NCBI GenBank assembly: GCA_015179045.1
Contig: WHUZ01000009.1
Location: 62,001-126,000 of the forward strand
Reading direction: 5' to 3'
DNA: 64,000 nucleotides
Source of the DNA: Kalaharituber pfeilii
Taxonomy: Eukaryota > Ascomycota > Pezizomycetes > Pezizales > Pezizaceae
Under the pieces are notes generated by a model. It saw only the letters and a list, made by a program, of their open reading frames with translations, ran no database searches and had not been told where the DNA came from. Position numbers and translations under genes: made by a program. Position 1 is the first letter of the stretch; every line of letters begins with the position of its first letter. This document shows, in pieces, positions 59,538 to 64,000 of the stretch.

Positions 59538-62081
59538 TATATCAGAGGTAGTAATGCTACTAGATCTCACATGCACAAACTGTTGGACGAACGAGGACTG
59601 AGCGCACTGGGCTTTATACATCATGACAAGATACAACATGTAATTTGAGATTCCCAAAGCTGTGTTCAGCAGGCTATGGATCTAGAGCTTCGGCACTCGT
59701 GGGGGGTAGGAGGGGAGGGTCAGTGTACGTCGCTGGTATGCTGGCCAGACGAGCAAGTGCCTCCCTGGTGGATTTGACTTGCTTAGCGGAATGTCTTTAA
59801 ATCTTGTCTCTACTTAATTCAGCTTTGGACTGGAGATTTTAATATCAGCGAACGAAAGCGCGTGCGCTGTACTAGCTAGTAAAATATGTATTCGGACATA
59901 GCGCATAATGTGCATTAGTACCTGGTTACGAGTCTACATTAGTACCCCTGTCCGAATACATGTATGTGGGGGTAACTGCAGAATTGGTGTTTATGGCATT
60001 CCGGTGGAAACAAGATCCGGTTACGAGACTAACTTTGCTAGTTTCTTTCGGAGCCTTATACGCTTAAGACTCCAGATATCAGGCATTATTCCCTGCGAGT
60101 TATTTTACTTGACCGTCGACCAAATCCGATGTTTAGCCATTTCGTAATAATTTAAGGATTCAAGACGGTTGTTTTCTCGCGCTGCTAATCCTTGTGATGC
60201 CCCAATCTTGCCTGATAAAAATGCTCAAGTTTCGACAAATGTGAGCTTATGGCAAGATCAGAGAAGCCAGGTCCCTAGAAACGTCAACTAACAATTTGAG
60301 ATATTACGAGTCCATGAAAGGAATTAATGAAAATGAGTGGACAGTACCGAACATGATTATTTGTGTCGTGGCATATATTCGCCCAGATCCAGATTGCTAG
60401 GATATGATCTTGACCTGTCTCAAGAGTGAAGATGCAATACTGGAGGACAGATATCAAGACTGGTTAGCTTTAGCCACTCGACTTACTGTAACATCCACTT
60501 GAGGTGAAGCACGTTTTAAAAATGCACCTTTTTCCCCCTACGAAGTATTGATATGAAATATTCTCTCCGCTTGACGTCTGCTTGGAAAGAGGGTTCGGGC
60601 ATTAACAGCTCTCTGATACGCACGGGTTCGCCAAGATAATTGAGCTGACCGAGTACTCATACTAGAGCCTCCATTCAAGCATCACAATTTAGAACTCTCG
60701 GACAACATGATAGCTCCCTTACTTGCGAGTGAATCGGCATCGGTCAATCGCTGCGAAGGCTACTTAGAGGACCAAACTAAGCTTAATTACGCTCATCCTT
60801 ATGCAGTACCAAGTAACAGGCAAGTTACCTCCACAATTCTCACAGTTCAACTTGCTAACAGTTGTGATAATTACTAAAAGCTATACCCAGTTAGCATTTG
60901 ATGGACAGCTTGTGGACCATTGCGCCGCCAAGTGCATATACCTCTCCTTCTGCATTTCCTTTTGGATTTCCTCACTCGCCGGATGCACCTGCTCCAAGCG
61001 TACATTTCTTATAACTAGGCTCTCTTCATCTATATCCATATGCCCGCGAATGCTACCTAGGGGCGTGCTTGTCCCTCTCCTAGGTCTGGAGCAAAGTACA
61101 CACTTTGTCCCTCTTATTCCTGCAAGACAGGCTTGGATTGATGATTCCGATAATCGATTCCGCTGATATGCCGAGTTTCGGCATATAGTTTTGTTAAACA
61201 ACCTCCTGTAAGTACGTGTCGACGGGTTGTAAAGGAAGCGAAAGACACCCTGCATTAAGCCTAACTTGAGCTAAACACATTAACAGAAAAGCGAATAAAA
61301 AGAAAAGAAAGTATTAAGAAATGAAATATGGAGTAACATGGCTAGAAACTCGTCCCTGCAGAACGACCTCTAATTGATACCCACTTAGTTGATATTGATG
61401 GCTTTGTGGGGGTTTACGTCACATTACTATATTATAAATATATTTTCTGGTTATATTTGATTGTCCCTCCATATCGAATGGTCAAAACTTAAGAACATCG
61501 CCAACTGGTCCGCATAGTACAGTTAGAAGGCCGGACTCAGGCTGCAAATTTCTGCATACAGTTGATAGTTGGCAGCACCTGGTTGAATTTGATATCGAGC
61601 CTCTCTCAATATATATTCAGCATGTTCGCAGGGTTTCATGCTGTAACTGGGTGCAGATTTTCAGGATAAAAATAGAGAATTGGGAATTACTCAATTTACT
61701 TTGGGAAGTTGAAGGCGGATCAGCGGACTCACCAAGGTTTCGTCACATGGAATTTCCTGAAGAGGCACCATTTATACGAAATATCAGCTTTGCGCATCTG
61801 CAAGCAGGTCGATATACTTCCAAAGTTCGTTGAAATATTATAGAAATTTGACTGACTGCTAGCCATAGTGATCTGTGGGAATGTCAAGTTGACGCCTGTG
61901 CCTTTGGCGCCTGTGCCATGATCATGTTTCATGATGTGGGATATGCGCTGCCACCCCGGTAATTTTAGCATAATCATAGATGTCCTATTCCGTACAATCT
62001 TGCTTGGTTTTATGCAGTATCGCAAGTTTCAATGGTTGAAATGGTAACCCCAATCAGCATATATGATAACTAGTTACCGTA
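59538..62081. other. Intergenic, no gene recognised
   Basis: Apart from the inverted repeats at 59885-59961 and a 9-bp-arm hairpin at 61166-61186 (atatgccga/tcggcatat), I see no feature. Open frames at 60801-61166 and its antisense lack conserved motifs. Confidence 0.5.
59885..59961. repeat. 13-bp inverted repeat with internal direct repeats
   Basis: The arms atgtattcggaca at 59885-59897 and tgtccgaatacat at 59949-59961 are perfect complements. Inside lie two near-identical 12-mers, tgcattagtacc (59911-59922) and tacattagtacc (59935-59946), flanking tggttacgag. A related ggttacgagacta occurs at 60019-60031. It could be a relic of a small transposon. Confidence 0.65.
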
Positions 62082-62653
62082 GGCCCTGTTTGGTTGACCA
62101 CGTATAGCCAAGATTTCAAGCGGAACCTACGGCAACCAAATGATTTCTACGTTTCGCTAGGGTCGTTTCACACGAAACTAAACTGAGAGTTTCCGCCCGC
62201 AAAAATTGGAACTGTCCAACAGAGGCCATGTATCATGTCACTTGCTATAGCAAACTGCATCACACTATTGCATTGCATCATGACATTGACATTGCATCAC
62301 AACATCGACGTTGTATTGCACCACCATTATGGCAGAACTTGACCCTCATGATATCCTCACTCTGGAGCTATTATTGGCAATTGGAATAGAAATAACAGAG
62401 TACATGCTGTTATTTTACAACAAATCTCATATGTGGACATTGCAAGGAAATGTGTACTTACAGGAGGTCTATTTTGCAGCAAACCCATGGTATCCTTTGG
62501 AAGGTCCACTTTGCTCGTAGTTCTGACATTTTGGGTAGGCTGATTGAGTGCTATAGCAGAAGACATAGACAGTGATAGTGATAGCAGTAGTAGCTTGAGA
62601 CCCGGAATGCAATAGCTGCAATTGACAAGTTTGACATTGGTGGCCGCGGGATC

Positions 62654-62693
<40 letters not shown>

Positions 62694-62890
62694 TAATGAG
62701 AATGTAGCAAACGAACCTTCAAGTTGCCGATTTTTTTTGCACTGCATATCTGTAGGTATGTAGTCAAATTGTAGCAAACAAACACCTCGCCAGTTCCAAT
62801 TGCACCTCTTACGTCGTGTCCCGCCTTGACCATTCATACTGATGCCAGGTATAAACTATCTGATAGGACCTACTGCAACCAAAAAGAGCC
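62082..62890. mobile_element. Putative non-autonomous DNA transposon with Harbinger/Tourist-like ends
   Basis: The left end ggccctgtttggttg (62082-62096) matches the reverse complement of the right end (62876-62890, ggctctttttggttg) at 13 of 15 positions. A second shared block, cctacggcaaccaaa at 62126-62140, matches cctactgcaaccaaa at 62869-62883. The ends resemble PIF/Harbinger or Tourist termini. Flanking trinucleotides are gta and tta, so a clear duplication is not seen. The interior carries a T run of about 34 (62657-62690) and a small open frame (62329-62520, beginning MAELDPHDILTLELLL) that I cannot assign. Confidence 0.55.
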
Positions 62891-64000
62891 TTAAGATATT
62901 CACAAGTGAGGTTTGGTATGCTATTGGATTTGATCTTCAGTAATGTTTTATGCTGGTCTTGCTCATAAAACTTTTTTATCCCGCCTTGAATCGATATGCG
63001 CCAGTGACCTGTTAGCTAAATGCGATAGAAGAGCGAGAACAAGCAAATCAGAAGGGGAAAAAAGCAATTACGAAACTAAGCTTTCTAGTGGAATTCGAGC
63101 GTTCCTCTGATTAAGCAGCTCAGGAAGTACATGATTAGTGGCCCTAGCAATAGTGATTTTCACGGCCAATGCCAGGACAAAATACATCACTAAGTCGTGG
63201 TATAAACATACGACCATGGTGCTGATGCTGAATTGAAGACTGGGCTGGACTTACGATAGTGATTGAAACAAACTAATCGACTTAAGATCAGTCAAAGATT
63301 GACGCACATGGGTCGAATCAAGTCAAAAGAGTGGCTGTGGTTTCCCTCGGAGCTGCTTGAATACATTTTGAGATGAATACCTAATATCTGCTGTATTCAG
63401 GATGTAGAGGAAGTCGAAGCATCTCTAGGTAAAGTACTGTGAAATCAGCGCGTCTCCTCCCTCAACCCGCATTTTGGCCACAGTGGGTGCAGTCCCTTGG
63501 GCACAGTTTCAATGATTGGGTGCGAGTTTCGGATGCAGATATGTTAGGTCATGTTGAAACGGATCGCACATTCTCTCCTCGTCATTCTTTGAACGTTACT
63601 CAAGGCTAGGATTCCCCCCCCTGCCCCCCGTCTAGCTCCCTTGCTTTGCATATCCCAGATACCCATGTAGTTCACCACTTTCAGCGATCCTCTCACTCAT
63701 CTTTCAAAAGAAGTCTTCACCAGGAGTAGGGATTTTTTTACAAGGGAGATTTGGAGCCGGGAATGGGTCGGGGGAAGGGGGTTTTGTCATATAGAACCTT
63801 CAATAGATAATGACCGGCTGCCTCTCTGATTGGGAAAAGACTACCATCAGAAAGAGGATAAAAAGATGATCCCAGCTGGCAAATGTGGGTGAGTGTAGGT
63901 GAAAATGGATAGTTCCCTCTTTATATTTTAGCTTTCTAATAGGAAAGCAGACTGAAAGGCACCAAACGAACAAGAACAAAACTTCTCGAACAGACTGATA
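62891..64000. other. Right edge of window, no gene recognised
   Basis: About 1.1 kb without a supportable reading frame. A short stretch near 63300-63370 on the plus strand (MGRIKSKEWLWFPSELLEYI) has an F-box-like look, but it is closed by stops within a few codons. Sequence from 63600 on is C/T-rich and could be the promoter of a gene beyond the window. Confidence 0.4.

Noticed and set aside
63300..63380. A short F-box-like peptide beginning MGRIKSKEWLWFPSELLEYI
   Set aside because: It is closed by a stop after about 20 codons (ttgagatga) and no exon continuing the domain was found.

Overview
The window is nuclear DNA of a filamentous ascomycete (Pezizomycotina). The evidence is many short GT-AG introns of about 50-60 nt, poly-pyrimidine leaders, no operons, and proteins matching fungal families such as a SEA-complex Mio subunit, Efg1, a fungal PXA protein, a CENP-B-type HTH protein and a NACHT-ankyrin NLR. 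The loose gene spacing and long homopolymer runs would fit a Pezizomycete, but I cannot fix the genus.

Positions 1-43.4 kb form a housekeeping segment of twelve recognisable genes, most in alternating convergent and divergent pairs: glycogenin (+, 2.1-4.9 kb); rRNA-processing Efg1 (-, 5.5-6.4); SEA/GATOR2 subunit Sea4/Mios (+, 7.0-10.9); cysteine dioxygenase (-, 12.9-14.4); the GTPase DRG1/Rbg1 (+, 15.5-17.4, 15 exons); a CENP-B-type HTH protein (+, 20.0-21.8); a PXA-domain membrane protein (-, 24.4-26.3); an F-box/LRR protein ending in a CaaX box (+, 30.1-32.2); a Pin4/Par14-like parvulin (-, 34.8-35.3); an SLC35F6-like transporter (+, 36.5-38.1); an Mrl1-like mannose-6-phosphate-receptor-homology protein (-, 38.7-40.0); and a Gfd2/YDR514C-like DEDDh exonuclease protein (-, 40.7-43.4). 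They belong to unrelated pathways (glycogen priming, ribosome biogenesis, TORC1 signalling, sulfur metabolism, ubiquitylation, trafficking, RNA metabolism) and form no functional cluster.

From 43.4 kb to the end the character changes. This stretch is gene-poor and carries degraded transposable elements: a Ty1/copia relic at about 46.2 kb, a Ty3/gypsy relic at 56.9-57.8 kb, a mariner-type MITE flanked by TA at 59.2-59.5 kb, an element with GGCCCTGTTTGGTTG-like inverted ends at 62.1-62.9 kb, and small hairpin repeats sharing a 13-mer. In its middle (47.9-53.2 kb) is a STAND/NLR-type gene (N-terminal domain, NACHT, long ankyrin array) with one nonsense codon and two frame breaks, and with an ankyrin array whose units stay very similar at the DNA level.

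The observations most worth a second look are the 11-nt micro-exon and the GC-AG intron in DRG1, the broken NLR gene with a poly-A-tailed insertion in one intron, the large insert inside the Sea4 zinc domain, the CaaX box on the F-box protein, and the short inverted-repeat elements on the right side. I found no convincing tRNA, rRNA, CRISPR or prokaryotic feature.
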